From: Paenibacillus sp. 32352 | GTDB lineage: Bacteria > Bacillota > Bacilli > Paenibacillales > NBRC-103111 | Direction: 5' to 3' | Assembly (NCBI RefSeq): GCF_002042965.1 | Contig: NZ_MZNT01000004.1 | Coordinates: 310,001-374,000 of the forward strand | DNA: 64,000 bases | Shown: positions 1-11,171 of the stretch, one piece after another | Position numbering within the stretch: position 1 is the first letter of the stretch | Layout of the letters: each line of letters begins with the position of its first letter | Notes under the pieces: generated by a model | Database searches by the model: none | What the model was told of the DNA's origin: nothing | Seen by the model: only the letters and a program-made list of their open reading frames with translations | Translations under genes and position numbers: made by a program

Positions 1-321
1 CCTACGGATCATATCTACTGCAACTCCAGCGACTTTAGCGGAAGCCATATTGAAATTTTATGGCCTCATGCCTGCGACGACCAGTGCCACAATGAATGCG
101 GAATGTGCAAAACAGCGATTATCCGCAAATATTCACATGACGAATACCACCGTATTCTGATCGGGGACAGTGTCACTGACTTTGAAGGAGCCAAGCTGGT
201 CGATACGGTATTTGCCCGCTCGATCCTCATTGACTTATGCCGGGATTTAGGACTGAATTATTATGCATTTCAAGATTTTCATGATATTATCAAGCAGCTT
301 GAGGAGTTGAAAGGAAAGTGA
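1..321 (+). CDS. mtnX: MtnX, HK-MTPenyl-1-P phosphatase (C-terminal part)
   Basis: This is the last 106 codons of a HAD-family phosphatase; the frame is open to the left edge, so the 5' end lies outside the window. MtnX removes the phosphate from 2-hydroxy-3-keto-5-methylthiopentenyl-1-phosphate in the methionine salvage pathway (cytoplasm). The visible part carries the MtnX signature: an IYCN..DFSG stretch, WPH, a cysteine-rich block C-DD-Q-C-x3-C-x2-C (residues about 25-37 of the fragment), and a late HAD motif IGDSVTDFEGA with the metal-binding aspartates. The stop overlaps the start of mtnB by 4 bases (GTGA), so the two are translationally coupled. No MtnX protein ORF boundary can be judged without upstream sequence. 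Confidence 0.9.
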   Translation, partial: PTDHIYCNSSDFSGSHIEILWPHACDDQCHNECGMCKTAIIRKYSHDEYHRILIGDSVTDFEGAKLVDTVFARSILIDLCRDLGLNYYAFQDFHDIIKQLEELKGK

Positions 322-959
322 GCGGTATCTTGAAATTGGAAGAAAAGCAGCAGGCGTTTGCCGAGCTGAAGGAAGTCAAAACAATTTTGGCGGCAAAAGG
401 GTGGTTTCCGGCTACGAGCGGCAACCTGTCTATCCGTGTAGGCGATTTTGCTCCGGAAAACTTTACTTTTGCCATTACCGCGAGCGGTAAAGATAAATCT
501 GTTAATACCCCGTCGGACTTTTTGCTTGTAAATGAAAAAGGACAGCCAACCGATGCAACGGGACTTAAGCCGTCCGCAGAGACGCTGATCCACTGCGAGA
601 TTTATAAAGCGACCGGCTGCGGAGCTATTTTTCACGTTCATACCGTATTTAATAACCTGGTGTCCGAGCTGTTCTGGGAGCGTAAATCCATTCCCGTGGA
701 AGGCGTAGAGCTCATCAAAGCGTTCAACATCTGGGAGGAAGACGCGAAGATCGAAGTGCCGCTCCTTCCTAACTATGCCGACATTCCTAAAATCGCCGAG
801 CTGGTTCAAGATGCTATCGTCCCCCGTGTTCCGGGCATCATGCTGCGGAAGCATGGGATTTATGCATGGGGAGCCAATGCTTTCGAGGCGAAGCGGAACC
901 TGGAAGCCTTCGAATTTTTATTCGAATACGTGTACCGTTGGGAGCTTTTGAAAAAATAA
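318..959 (+). CDS. mtnB: MtnB, methylthioribulose-1-phosphate dehydratase
   Basis: A 213-residue class II aldolase/adducin-family enzyme, the usual length for MtnB. It dehydrates 5-methylthioribulose-1-phosphate to the diketo compound in methionine salvage. The Zn-binding pair is visible in FHVHTVFNN (about residues 98-106), the substrate loop in TSGNLSIR (about 33-40), and a third histidine in MLRKHGIYAWG near residue 178. The start is a GTG that overlaps the mtnX stop; GAGGAG lies 11 bases upstream and AAAGGA closer. A strong terminator follows, so mtnB ends the operon; mtnD, which often follows, is not here. Confidence 0.93.
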   Translation: MSGILKLEEKQQAFAELKEVKTILAAKGWFPATSGNLSIRVGDFAPENFTFAITASGKDKSVNTPSDFLLVNEKGQPTDATGLKPSAETLIHCEIYKATGCGAIFHVHTVFNNLVSELFWERKSIPVEGVELIKAFNIWEEDAKIEVPLLPNYADIPKIAELVQDAIVPRVPGIMLRKHGIYAWGANAFEAKRNLEAFEFLFEYVYRWELLKK

Positions 960-971
960 TATGCTATCAAA

Positions 972-1012
972 ATAAGCGGCTTCGCCCTTTTGGGAGATGA
1001 GCCGCTTTTTTG
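972..1012 (+). terminator. Rho-independent terminator after mtnB
   Basis: AAGCGGC (974-980) pairs with GCCGCTT (1001-1007) and is followed by a T run, 15 bases after the mtnB stop. Confidence 0.8.
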
Positions 1013-1040
1013 CATCTCCTCATCATTTTCCAGACACGAC

Positions 1041-1095
1041 AAAAAAACCTTCAACCCGCTGCCATTTAGGGCAGCAGATTGCAGGTTTGGTTTTT
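1041..1095 (-). terminator. Terminator of the pyr operon (possibly bidirectional)
   Basis: A 19-bp imperfect stem (1045-1063 with 1070-1088, three mismatches) has an A run on its left (T run on the minus strand) and TTTTT on its right. It lies 15-20 bases past the pyrE stop, so it should end the pyr transcript and could also back up the mtnB terminator. Confidence 0.75.
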
Positions 1096-1110
1096 CTTAA
1101 TGTATGGATT

Positions 1111-1773
1111 TTACGCCTGTTTCCCATACTCGCTCGGATTTAAGCGCCATGCCTTCAAAAGCTCAAGATCCTGCTGTTGAATGCTGCCTTGTCTTAAAGC
1201 CACATCCACCAAAGTCGTATAGTTGCTCAACGTTTCGAAAGGAATTCCGGCGCCTTCAAACGCTTCTTTCGCTTTCTCGAACTGATAGGAGAAGATCCCC
1301 AGTACGCCTTGCGTGTGTGCTCCCGCTTCGTTAACAGCAAGGGCAACCTTCAGCGAGCTGCCGCCGGTAGAAATCAGATCCTCGATAACGACCGTCTTTT
1401 GACCTGGACGAATCACGCCTTCGATCAAGTTTTCTTTGCCATGGCCTTTGGCTTTATCCCTTACGTAGACCATAGGCAGGTTCAGCTTTTGCGCAACCCA
1501 TGCCGCATGCGGAATCCCTCCAGTAGCTGCTCCGGCAATCACTTCGACATCCGGGAAGTTGTCACGGATTAAGGCAATGAAGCCTTCGGCGATCAGCTCG
1601 CGAATCTCCGGATAGGAAATCGTTAAACGGTTGTCGCAATAAATCGGGGATTTCATACCCGATGCCCAGGTGAACGGCTGATTCGGACGAAGCGTTACCG
1701 CTTGAATGCGGAGAAGAGCATCGGCGATTTGCTCTGCCAGTAATGTATTCGTTTTGATAGTATTTGCGCTCAT
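1111..1773 (-). CDS. pyrE: Orotate phosphoribosyltransferase
   Basis: Converts orotate and PRPP to orotidine 5'-monophosphate, the fifth step of UMP synthesis. The 220-residue protein has the type I PRTase fold, with the PRPP motif VVIEDLISTGGSS at about residues 128-140 and the flexible catalytic loop VRDKAKGHGKEN at about 104-115. The ATG start follows AAAGGAGA by about 6 bases. It is the last gene of the pyr operon, 42 bases after pyrF and just before the terminator. Length and motifs are normal. Confidence 0.97.
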   Translation of the reverse strand: MSANTIKTNTLLAEQIADALLRIQAVTLRPNQPFTWASGMKSPIYCDNRLTISYPEIRELIAEGFIALIRDNFPDVEVIAGAATGGIPHAAWVAQKLNLPMVYVRDKAKGHGKENLIEGVIRPGQKTVVIEDLISTGGSSLKVALAVNEAGAHTQGVLGIFSYQFEKAKEAFEGAGIPFETLSNYTTLVDVALRQGSIQQQDLELLKAWRLNPSEYGKQA

Positions 1774-1815
1774 TGAGATAGGTCTCCTTTTTGACGGTTA
1801 TTCATGGATTCATTC

Positions 1816-2544
1816 TTATTGGCTGACAGATTGAATGATCGCTTCCAATGCAGCTCTAGGGTCTTTTGCAGCCGTTATGGGTCTACCGATAACAATGTAG
1901 TCCGTTCCTTGCTCAAAAGCCTCTGGCGGGGTCATTACACGCGTCTGGTCGCCCATATCTGCGCCGGCAGGACGTATTCCCGGTGTTACGGTTATAAAGC
2001 CGCTGCCGCATGCTTCTTTAATCCTAATCACCTCTAAAGGAGAAGCAACGACTCCATGAAGCCCTGCGCTTTGAGCCAGCCGTGCATATCGAAGCACAGC
2101 CTCCTCCACACTGCCTGAAATGCCGATTTCTTCATTCATGACCGTGAGGCTGGTGCTGGTCAGCTGGGTGACTCCAATCACGATAGGCTTGGTTGTATGG
2201 CCTGAACCTAATGCCTTGTCTACGCCTTCAAGAGCCGCCTCCATCATTTGCTTGCCTCCGGCCGCATGGACGTTGAACATGTCGACTCCCAGCCTTGTCA
2301 CACTCTCAGAGCCGCCTTTGACCGTATTGGGAATGTCGTGCATTTTCACATCGAGAAACACCTTATAGCCCTGCTCCTTCAAGCTGGCTACGAATTCAGG
2401 TCCAGCGCTATAAAACAGCTGCATTCCTACTTTCATATAGCACGGGATTCCTTTCAAAGCCTCGATCAATTGCCGGGCCTCCGCCGCGCCTGGATAATCC
2501 AGCGCAACCATTATTCTCTCCGCTACATTCGTTTGTACTTGCAC
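1816..2544 (-). CDS. pyrF: Orotidine 5'-phosphate decarboxylase
   Basis: Makes UMP from OMP. The 242-residue protein shows the catalytic Asp-x-Lys-x-x-Asp array in FLDVKMHDIPNT (about 63-74) and the phosphate-binding end GADMGDQTRVMTP and YIVIGRPI. It starts with GTG, placed after GGGAGG with normal spacing. It is separated from carB by 106 bases that hold a perfect 11-bp inverted repeat. In Bacillus the dihydroorotate dehydrogenase genes pyrK and pyrD sit between carB and pyrF; here they do not. Confidence 0.97.
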   Translation of the reverse strand: MQVQTNVAERIMVALDYPGAAEARQLIEALKGIPCYMKVGMQLFYSAGPEFVASLKEQGYKVFLDVKMHDIPNTVKGGSESVTRLGVDMFNVHAAGGKQMMEAALEGVDKALGSGHTTKPIVIGVTQLTSTSLTVMNEEIGISGSVEEAVLRYARLAQSAGLHGVVASPLEVIRIKEACGSGFITVTPGIRPAGADMGDQTRVMTPPEAFEQGTDYIVIGRPITAAKDPRAALEAIIQSVSQ

Positions 2545-2593
2545 GTCAATTGCCTCCCGATTGGTTTTGACGCCTATGGACGCCTAATCAAGG

Positions 2594-2638
2594 GATTAGC
2601 ACAGCATCCCTCATGGTGACTGGAGCACTGTGCTAATC
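2594..2638 (-). promoter_or_regulatory. Intercistronic hairpin between carB and pyrF
   Basis: GATTAGCACAG (2594-2604) and CTGTGCTAATC (2628-2638) form a perfect 11-bp stem with a 23-base loop. No T run follows on either strand, so it looks more like a processing or mRNA-stability element than a terminator. It occupies the place where pyrK-pyrD would be in Bacillus. Confidence 0.6.
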
Positions 2639-2650
2639 ATTTCATTATAT

Positions 2651-5600
2651 TTATGCGTGATGCGCAGGCATCGGTCTGGATTGGAAGTTGATCGCTTCGA
2701 GCATATGCCACAGCGCTCTTACCGTATCGAGAGAGGTCATGCAGACTATCCCGTTCTCAACCGCTTCACGGCGGATACGGAACCCGTCGCGTTCAGGCGT
2801 TTTGCCTTTCGTCAACGTGTTGACGACAAAGTGTGCTTCGCCATTGCGGATCAAATCCAGAATGTTCGGAGAGCCTTCGCTCAGCTTGTTCACACGCGTT
2901 ACATGCAGACCCGCTTCTTCAAGCGCTTTGGCGGTGCCGCCTGTAGCCACGATTTTGTAACCCAGCTTGTAGAAGCCGGTCAAAATCTCAATGGCTTCTT
3001 CTTTATCTTTGTCCGCTACGGTTGCAATGATAGCGCCGGTTGGCGGGATTTTCATTCCGGAGCCAATCAAGCCTTTATAAAGAGCTTTCGCGAAAGTATG
3101 ATCGCGTCCCATAACTTCCCCTGTAGACTTCATCTCAGGTCCGAGGGTTGTATCTACCCGGCGCAGCTTAGCGAAGGAGAATACCGGAACTTTTACAGAT
3201 ACATACTCATCTTCAGGCCACAAGCCAGTTTGGTAGCCTAGATCGGCAAGCTTTTCGCCCATAATGACGCGGGTTGCCAGGTTGGCCATCGGAATCTTCG
3301 TTACCTTGCTCAAGAATGGAACCGTTCTGGAAGAACGCGGATTCACTTCGATAACGTAGGCTTGGTCTTGATAGATGACGAACTGAATGTTAACCAGACC
3401 GACGACTTGCAAGCCTCTTGCAATTTTCGTTGTAATATCGATAATTTGCTGCTTGATTTCTTCCGAGATCGATTGCGGCGGATACACTGCGATGGAGTCA
3501 CCGGAGTGAACGCCTGCTCTCTCAACGTGTTCCATAATACCAGGGATCAAGACGGTTTCTTTATCGCAGATCGCGTCAACCTCAACCTCTTTACCCAGCA
3601 TATAACGGTCGATCAACACCGGATGCTCCGGATTGATTTTCACAGCATATTCCATGTAGTTCAGGAGATCCTGGTCGGAATATACGATTTCCATCGCGCG
3701 GCCGCCCAATACGTAGGATGGACGAACGAGCACCGGATATCCGAATTTGGAAGCCATACCTACAGCCTGGTCAACCGATGTTACGGTGCCACCTGGAGGC
3801 TGTGCGATGTTCAAGCCGCGCAGCAGCGCTTCGAACTTCTTGCGGTCTTCTGCCGCATCGATGTTTTCCAGATCGGTACCCAGGATCTTCACGCCTGCTT
3901 TGGCAAGCGGAGCCGCGAGGTTGATTGCTGTCTGACCACCGAATTGTACGATAACCCCGATTGGATTCTCGCGTTCGATAACGTTCATTACATCTTCGAA
4001 GAACAGCGGTTCGAAGTAGAGACGGTCGGAAGTGTTAAAGTCTGTCGATACGGTCTCCGGGTTGTTGTTAATAATGACCGCTTCATACCCTGCCGCTTGA
4101 ATTGCCCATACGGCATGTACGGTGGAGTAGTCAAACTCAATCCCCTGTCCGATACGGATAGGACCGGAGCCCAGAACGACAACCTTAGGCTTCGAGGTTT
4201 CCTTCACTTCATCCTCTGTCTCGTAAGTCGAGTAGTAGTAAGGTGTTGTAGCCTCGAATTCAGCCGCGCAAGTATCTACCATTTTGTAAACCGGCTTCAG
4301 ATTGAAGCTCAGACGATAAGCACGAATGTCGGCTTCTTGAGTGAAGTTCAGCCCTTTATCCGCATTGCTGCGAATTTCGGCAATTGCACGGTCAGTAAAG
4401 CCTTTGCGCTTGGCTTCATACAGCAGCTCCTGCGTCAATTCAGGCTGAGCCAGCTGCTCTTCGAATTGAATGAGTCCTTCCAGCTTGCTCAAGAACCACC
4501 AGTCGATCTTGGTCAAGTCTTGAACTTGCTGAAGCGTGTAACCGCGGCGGAATGCTTCCGCAATCAGGAACATACGCTCGTCGTCCGGCTTAACAAGACG
4601 CGCTTCCAGTGTTTCCTTGTCCAGCAGGTCCGTTTCTTTCAAATACAGACGGTGAACGCCGATTTCAAGGGATCGGATCGCTTTGTGTATCGATTCCTCG
4701 AAGGTACGGCCGATAGCCATAACCTCCCCGGTCGCTTTCATTTGCGTACCCAGCTTGCGGTTTGCCGCTGTAAATTTATCGAACGGCCAGCGAGGAATTT
4801 TCGATACGATGTAGTCAAGAGTCGGCTCGAAGCAAGCGTAAGTCTGACCCGTTACCGGGTTCATGATTTCATCCAAGGTGTAGCCGATAGCGATTTTGGC
4901 AGCCATCTTGGCAATCGGATAGCCGGTTGCTTTGGATGCAAGCGCCGAGGAGCGGCTTACACGAGGATTCACCTCGATAACATAATATTGATAGCTGAAT
5001 GGATCCAGCGCGAATTGCACGTTACATCCGCCTTCGATGTTCAAGGCGCGAATAATTTTGAGTGAAGCGGAGCGGAGCATTTGATACTCACGGTCGGACA
5101 GCGTTTGGCTTGGTGCCACAACGATACTGTCGCCCGTATGCACGCCCACCGGATCGAAGTTTTCCATGTTACATACCACGATACAGTTATCGTTGGCGTC
5201 GCGCATAACCTCGTACTCGACTTCCTTCATGCCGGCGATGCTCTTCTCGATCAAGCATTGTCCGATCGGGCTGTAGCGAATACCGGATGCTACCGTCTCC
5301 AGCAGCTCCTCTTCGTTGGCGCAAATACCGCCGCCTGTACCGCCCAATGTATAAGCCGGACGGACGATAATCGGGTACCCGATTTCGTTGGCGAAATCAA
5401 CTGCCTCTTGTACGGTCGTTACGATCGTGCTATCTGGAACCGGTTGTTCCAGCTCTCTCATTAAATCGCGGAACAAGTCGCGGTCTTCCGCTTTTTCGAT
5501 AGCTGTCAGCTGAGTACCGAGCAGCTTCACGTTCTCACGCTCAAGCACACCTGCACGCGCCAATTCTACCGCCATATTCAAGCCGGTTTGGCCGCCAAGC

Positions 5601-5866
5601 GTAGGCAGCAAACCGTCAGGACGCTCTTGACGAATGATTTGAGTTACGAAGTCCAGTGTAATAGGCTCGATGTAGACTTTGTCCGCCATGTTGGTATCGG
5701 TCATGATCGTAGCCGGGTTGCTGTTGATCAGAACGACTTCCATTCCCTCTTCCTTCAAGGCTTGGCAGGCTTGTGTGCCGGCATAGTCGAACTCTGCCGC
5801 TTGACCGATAACGATAGGACCGGAACCGATAACGAGTATTTTTTTCAAGCTATTATTTTTTGGCAT
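2651..5866 (-). CDS. carB: Carbamoyl-phosphate synthase, large subunit
   Basis: Joins ammonia (from CarA), bicarbonate and ATP into carbamoyl phosphate. The 1071-residue protein has the expected two ATP-grasp halves, each beginning with a nucleotide loop ([17 protein letters not shown] near residue 14 and [16 protein letters not shown] near residue 560), and the C-terminal MGS-like regulatory domain from about residue 935 ([22 protein letters not shown]). ATG follows AAAGGAG, which lies inside the last codons of carA; the two genes overlap by 14 bases, implying coupled translation of the two subunits. Given the operon, this is the pyrimidine-type enzyme (PyrAB) rather than an arginine-specific one. 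Confidence 0.97.
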   Translation of the reverse strand: MPKNNSLKKILVIGSGPIVIGQAAEFDYAGTQACQALKEEGMEVVLINSNPATIMTDTNMADKVYIEPITLDFVTQIIRQERPDGLLPTLGGQTGLNMAVELARAGVLERENVKLLGTQLTAIEKAEDRDLFRDLMRELEQPVPDSTIVTTVQEAVDFANEIGYPIIVRPAYTLGGTGGGICANEEELLETVASGIRYSPIGQCLIEKSIAGMKEVEYEVMRDANDNCIVVCNMENFDPVGVHTGDSIVVAPSQTLSDREYQMLRSASLKIIRALNIEGGCNVQFALDPFSYQYYVIEVNPRVSRSSALASKATGYPIAKMAAKIAIGYTLDEIMNPVTGQTYACFEPTLDYIVSKIPRWPFDKFTAANRKLGTQMKATGEVMAIGRTFEESIHKAIRSLEIGVHRLYLKETDLLDKETLEARLVKPDDERMFLIAEAFRRGYTLQQVQDLTKIDWWFLSKLEGLIQFEEQLAQPELTQELLYEAKRKGFTDRAIAEIRSNADKGLNFTQEADIRAYRLSFNLKPVYKMVDTCAAEFEATTPYYYSTYETEDEVKETSKPKVVVLGSGPIRIGQGIEFDYSTVHAVWAIQAAGYEAVIINNNPETVSTDFNTSDRLYFEPLFFEDVMNVIERENPIGVIVQFGGQTAINLAAPLAKAGVKILGTDLENIDAAEDRKKFEALLRGLNIAQPPGGTVTSVDQAVGMASKFGYPVLVRPSYVLGGRAMEIVYSDQDLLNYMEYAVKINPEHPVLIDRYMLGKEVEVDAICDKETVLIPGIMEHVERAGVHSGDSIAVYPPQSISEEIKQQIIDITTKIARGLQVVGLVNIQFVIYQDQAYVIEVNPRSSRTVPFLSKVTKIPMANLATRVIMGEKLADLGYQTGLWPEDEYVSVKVPVFSFAKLRRVDTTLGPEMKSTGEVMGRDHTFAKALYKGLIGSGMKIPPTGAIIATVADKDKEEAIEILTGFYKLGYKIVATGGTAKALEEAGLHVTRVNKLSEGSPNILDLIRNGEAHFVVNTLTKGKTPERDGFRIRREAVENGIVCMTSLDTVRALWHMLEAINFQSRPMPAHHA

Positions 5867-7040
5867 AGTGCAGTTCTCCTTTCGATGCAGGGGCAGCAGA
5901 GCCCGCAGGTTGAGCGCCTAGCTTGGAAGCAGCCGAAATTTGCGCTTGTCTCGGCACTTTAGGCTTCGCTTCCTTAAAGTCACGAATCATAGCTACGAAA
6001 TCATCGAACAAGTAGCTGGAGTCATATGGACCAGGTGCCGCTTCCGGATGGTACTGTACCGAGAAGGCAGGATGCTTCTTATGCTTCAAGCCCTCGATCG
6101 TATGGTCGTTGTTGTTGATATGTGTTACTTCCAGCTCCGTATTGGCGATGGATTCTTCTTTAACCGTATAGCCATGGTTCTGAGATGTAATGTAGCAGCG
6201 ATTTGTACTGAGATCCTTAACCGGATGGTTGCCGCCGCGATGACCGAATTTCAGCTTTTCCGTATCCGCGCCGCAAGCCAATGCAAGCAATTGGTGTCCA
6301 AGGCAGATGCCGAAGATAGGGAACTCGCCGAGAATTTCGGAAATCATTTTCGCCGCATGAGGAGCGTCTTTCGGGTCCCCAGGGCCGTTGGACAGCATAA
6401 TGCCGTCCGGTGCCAGCCGGCGGATTTGATCCGCTGTAGTATCTTGCGGCACAACAACGACGTCGCAGCCTCGGCTAGTCAGATCACGAATGATTCCGCT
6501 CTTTGCACCGAAGTCAACTACCACTACGCGTTCTTTAGAACCCGGGCAGCTGAATACGCTCTTCGTAGAAACGCGATCCACTTGGTCCGTCATCAGCGGA
6601 GTTGCTTTCAGCTGCTCAAGCAGCTCGGCAGCCGATTTATTGGAAGTAGTAAGCAAGCCCTTCATAACCCCATGGTGGCGGATAAGGCGGGTCAGCATCC
6701 GTGTGTCCACGCCGCTGATTCCGATAATGCCATATTCCTTCAACAGACTATCGACGGAGTATTCCGCTCTCCAGTTACTAGGAACCGTTTCATGCTCACG
6801 TACGACGAAGCCGTGAACGAATGGGCGGATAGATTCGAAATCATCGCGTGTAATTCCGTAGTTGCCGATCAGCGGGTAGGTCATCGTAACGATTTGTCCG
6901 CAATACGAAGGGTCCGAAAGAACCTCTTGGTAGCCTGTAATCCCTGTATTAAAAACGACCTCACCTGTCGATTCGCCTTCACTGCCAAATGCTTTCCCGG
7001 TAAAAATCGTACCGTCTTCCAATATCAATCTTGCCTGCAT
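5853..7040 (-). CDS. carA: Carbamoyl-phosphate synthase, small (glutaminase) subunit
   Basis: Hydrolyses glutamine and channels ammonia to CarB. I place the start at the ATG of [10 protein letters not shown], preceded by AAGGAG at 9 bases, giving 395 residues; an in-frame upstream extension of 27 codons has no family match. The class I glutaminase triad is visible: Cys246 in FGICLGHQL, His331 and Glu333 in HPEAAPG. The N-terminal CPSase domain carries [16 protein letters not shown]. The C-terminus (after about residue 355) ends in a low-complexity Ala/Ser/Lys tail. It lies 117 bases downstream of pyrC and overlaps carB. Confidence 0.96.
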   Translation of the reverse strand: MQARLILEDGTIFTGKAFGSEGESTGEVVFNTGITGYQEVLSDPSYCGQIVTMTYPLIGNYGITRDDFESIRPFVHGFVVREHETVPSNWRAEYSVDSLLKEYGIIGISGVDTRMLTRLIRHHGVMKGLLTTSNKSAAELLEQLKATPLMTDQVDRVSTKSVFSCPGSKERVVVVDFGAKSGIIRDLTSRGCDVVVVPQDTTADQIRRLAPDGIMLSNGPGDPKDAPHAAKMISEILGEFPIFGICLGHQLLALACGADTEKLKFGHRGGNHPVKDLSTNRCYITSQNHGYTVKEESIANTELEVTHINNNDHTIEGLKHKKHPAFSVQYHPEAAPGPYDSSYLFDDFVAMIRDFKEAKPKVPRQAQISAASKLGAQPAGSAAPASKGELHYAKK

Positions 7041-7157
7041 CGTCTTCAACTCCTTCTCAGTGTAAAGAACCTTATATGTTAAAAGTGAACGATATGAATC
7101 TTTAAGTACCGGAGGCGGCAAGCCTCCATTTCAACCTTTTTTCAACAGCCGTTTAGC

Positions 7158-8444
7158 TTACGCTTCGGTATAAACTACCTTCCCTCCGAACATGGTCAAG
7201 GTCGGCCAGCCTTTCAGCTTCCAGCCGGTAAACGGTGTGTTGCGGCCTTTGGAAGCGAACTCCTCGGGGTTAACCTCTTTTTCCGTCTCCAGGTCAATGA
7301 TCGCGATATCCGCTTCTTTGCCAACCTCAAGCGTTCCGTAAGGCAATCCGAATACTTGTGCCGGAAGGGACGTCATTTTCTCCACGAGGAACTGCAAGGT
7401 CCATTGGCCTGTCGCTACGAATTTGGTGTACAGAAGCGGGAAGGCTGTCTCGAAGCCTACGATGCCGAACGGTGCCAGATCGACGCCGCGGGCTTTTTCC
7501 TCTTCGCTGTGAGGTGCATGGTCGGTTACGATAATGTCAATCGTGCCGTCCAGCAAGCCTTCGATACACGCTTGAACATCTCTCGGTGTACGCAGCGGAG
7601 GATTCATCTTCCAGTTGGCGTCCATGCCTGGGATATCTTCATCCGACAGCAGCAGATGGTGAGGGCATACTTCCGCAGTCACCTTGATGCCGAACTGCTT
7701 TGCATGGCGGATCAAGCGAACCGATTGCTCCGTACTTACGTGGCACACATGGTAGTGTACGCCTGTCGCTTCCGCCAAGAGCACATCGCGGCCGACGTGG
7801 ATGGCTTCCGACTCATTAGGGATGCCTTTGAGGCCGTGCTTTTTGGAGAACGCTCCTTCGCTTACCCAAGCGCCTTCTACCAGGGTATTATCCTCGCAAT
7901 GAGCGATAACCGGCATTCCGATAGAAGCGGCCTTGGCCATCGCATCCTTCATCATTTGAGCGCTTTGTACGCCCACACCGTCGTCTGTATAACCGATAAC
8001 TCCCGCTTCTTTAAGCGCATCGAAATCCGTCAGCTCGCGGCCGAGCTCGTTTTTGGTAATGCAGCCGTAGGGCAGGACGCGGACGACGCCTTCTGTTGCA
8101 GCCTTGTCCAGCACATAGTTGACAGTCTCCACCGTATCGATTACCGGACGAGTATTCGGCATGCAGGCAATCGTCGTATAGCCGCCGCGAGCCGCAGAAC
8201 GGGTACCTGTGGCTATAGTTTCCTTATGTTCGAAGCCAGGCTCACGAAGGTGAACGTGCATATCGATCAAGCCTGGAGTAACCAGCTTACCAGCCGCATC
8301 GATCACTGTGTGTCCTGCTGTATCGGGTTGACCGCCGGCGGCGTCAACGATCTTCTCTATGACATTGCCTTCCACTAAAATATGTTGTTTTGCCAGCTCG
8401 TTACCGGAAGCAACGACTTGAGCGTTCAAGATCCAGATTCCCAT
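7158..8444 (-). CDS. pyrC: Dihydroorotase
   Basis: Cyclises carbamoyl aspartate to dihydroorotate. The 428-residue class I dihydroorotase has the metal motif DMHVHLREPG (about residues 61-70), GYTTIACMPNT, HCEDN, HVSTEQSVRLI, and the catalytic aspartate in TDHAPHSEEEK near residue 306. ATG follows GGGAGG. Both flanking gaps (to pyrB about 98 bases, to carA 117) are longer than elsewhere in the operon but show no attenuator-like hairpin with a T run. Confidence 0.97.
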   Translation of the reverse strand: MGIWILNAQVVASGNELAKQHILVEGNVIEKIVDAAGGQPDTAGHTVIDAAGKLVTPGLIDMHVHLREPGFEHKETIATGTRSAARGGYTTIACMPNTRPVIDTVETVNYVLDKAATEGVVRVLPYGCITKNELGRELTDFDALKEAGVIGYTDDGVGVQSAQMMKDAMAKAASIGMPVIAHCEDNTLVEGAWVSEGAFSKKHGLKGIPNESEAIHVGRDVLLAEATGVHYHVCHVSTEQSVRLIRHAKQFGIKVTAEVCPHHLLLSDEDIPGMDANWKMNPPLRTPRDVQACIEGLLDGTIDIIVTDHAPHSEEEKARGVDLAPFGIVGFETAFPLLYTKFVATGQWTLQFLVEKMTSLPAQVFGLPYGTLEVGKEADIAIIDLETEKEVNPEEFASKGRNTPFTGWKLKGWPTLTMFGGKVVYTEA

Positions 8445-8542
8445 AATGCCCTCCCTGTATTTCGTAAGTACCTATAGTGTGTCCAGTAATTGGATTCAAG
8501 CTGATTCCGTTCGCTGTCAAACAGCATTCCATGAATCGTATG

Positions 8543-10146
<1,604 letters not shown>

Positions 10147-10169
10147 TTACCGTTCATTCCATTCGTTCA

Positions 10170-10191
10170 CCTTGCCAGCCTCACGGGACTG
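10170..10191 (-). promoter_or_regulatory. PyrR-binding site (anti-antiterminator) in the pyr leader
   Basis: The minus strand reads CAGTCC-CGTGAGGCTGGCAAGG, close to the Bacillus PyrR binding-loop consensus (CAGAGAGGCTG-x-AAGG type). It starts about 30 bases after the predicted transcription start and precedes the terminator by about 95 bases, the classical layout of pyr attenuation. Between them several smaller hairpins (such as GTCTG/CAGAC) could take part in the antiterminator. Confidence 0.85.
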
Positions 10192-10220
10192 ATCCTTAAA
10201 GGTGCTATTCAGTTACGAGC

Positions 10221-10249
10221 ATTATCTCATGATCATTAGCCGTTGTCAA
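10221..10249 (-). promoter_or_regulatory. Sigma-A promoter of the pyr operon
   Basis: On the minus strand TTGACA (10249-10244), 17 bases, GATAAT (10226-10221). The -35 element is a perfect match and the spacer is ideal. Confidence 0.85.
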
Positions 10250-10280
10250 TAGCGAGTGTCGATGTATGTCGACAGATACA

Positions 10281-10310
10281 TTGCTAGAACCCCCTCATGT
10301 ATGCTATAAA
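10281..10310 (+). promoter_or_regulatory. Candidate promoter for dapH
   Basis: TTGCTA (10281-10286), 18 bases, TATAAA (10305-10310), about 70 bases before the dapH start. It is the best-placed sigma-A-like pair on the plus strand of the divergent pyrR-dapH region. Confidence 0.5.
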
Positions 10311-10382
10311 GGAAAGGAATGATTTCGTTGCGCCCGACACTGGTCCGGCACACGGTATAATACATAAGGAGTTGGAATTTTC

Positions 10383-11093
10383 ATGGTAGAAATGAACACA
10401 GAAGAAGTAATTAATTTTATTAAAACCAGCACGAAAAAAACCCCAGTGAAAGTATATGTAAAGGGTGATCTGGAATCCATCAATTTCGGAGCAGAAATCA
10501 AATCCTTCATCTCAGGTAAGAGCGGCGTTCTATTCGGTGAATGGACGGAAGTAAAACGCGTCCTTGACGAAAACCAAGGCAAAATCGAAGATTACGTGGT
10601 GGAAAATGACCGCCGCAACTCCGCGATTCCTATGCTGGATCTGAAGAACATCAACGCTCGTATCGAGCCGGGCGCGATTATCCGCGATAAAGTGGCAATC
10701 GGCGACAATGCAATCATCATGATGGGCGCTTCCATCAATATCGGTGCTTCCATCGGCGCAGGAACCATGATCGATATGAACGTTGTCGTTGGCGGACGTG
10801 CCAAAATCGGCGCTATGTGCCACATTGGTGCAGGCTCCGTCATTGCGGGCGTTATCGAGCCTCCTTCAGCTCAACCGGTTGTTATCGAGGATGACGTGCT
10901 TATCGGCGCCAACGCCGTTGTTCTTGAAGGCGTTCGTATCGGTAAAGGCTCTGTCGTTGCTGCCGGTGCTGTCGTGACGGTAGACGTTCCGGAAAACACA
11001 GTTGTTGCCGGTGCACCTGCCCGCGTCATCAAAACCGTTGATGCTAAAACCAAATCCAAAACCGAAATTTTGCAAGACCTGCGCACGCTGTAA
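10383..11093 (+). CDS. dapH: Tetrahydrodipicolinate N-acetyltransferase
   Basis: Acetylates 2,3,4,5-tetrahydropyridine-2,6-dicarboxylate, the first step of the acetylase branch to meso-diaminopimelate and lysine. The 236-residue protein has an N-terminal DapH domain (residues 1-85) and a left-handed beta-helix of hexapeptide repeats from about 90 to 215 ([29 protein letters not shown] and on). ATG follows AAGGAG. The deacetylase gene follows 78 bases later, and a PatA-type N-acetyl-DAP aminotransferase lies near 13.4-14.5 kb, so this branch is largely encoded locally. Confidence 0.95.
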   Translation: MVEMNTEEVINFIKTSTKKTPVKVYVKGDLESINFGAEIKSFISGKSGVLFGEWTEVKRVLDENQGKIEDYVVENDRRNSAIPMLDLKNINARIEPGAIIRDKVAIGDNAIIMMGASINIGASIGAGTMIDMNVVVGGRAKIGAMCHIGAGSVIAGVIEPPSAQPVVIEDDVLIGANAVVLEGVRIGKGSVVAAGAVVTVDVPENTVVAGAPARVIKTVDAKTKSKTEILQDLRTL

Positions 11094-11110
11094 ACCAATG
11101 TGCCTGACAA

Positions 11111-11138
11111 GGGCTCGGCGATTCTCGCCGGGCTTTTT
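11111..11138 (+). terminator. Terminator-like hairpin after dapH
   Basis: A GC-rich stem centred on CGGCGA/TCGCCG (G-T pairs extend it to 10 bp) is followed by TTTTT. It sits between dapH and the deacetylase gene and would limit read-through to the latter. Confidence 0.7.
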
Positions 11139-11171
11139 GTATAACGAACACTTGATCAAGGAGGCTGCCCC

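Noticed and set aside
3362..5065. Long open frame antisense to carB (about 567 codons)
   Set aside because: Same reason: shadow of carB, no recognisable domain.
8445..8542. Second PyrR attenuator between pyrB and pyrC
   Set aside because: No PyrR-loop consensus or T-tailed hairpin is present in the gap.
10356..10361. Perfect TATAAT just before dapH as its -10 element
   Set aside because: It has no good -35 partner and transcription from it would start inside the dapH ribosome binding site; the pair at 10281-10310 is better placed.
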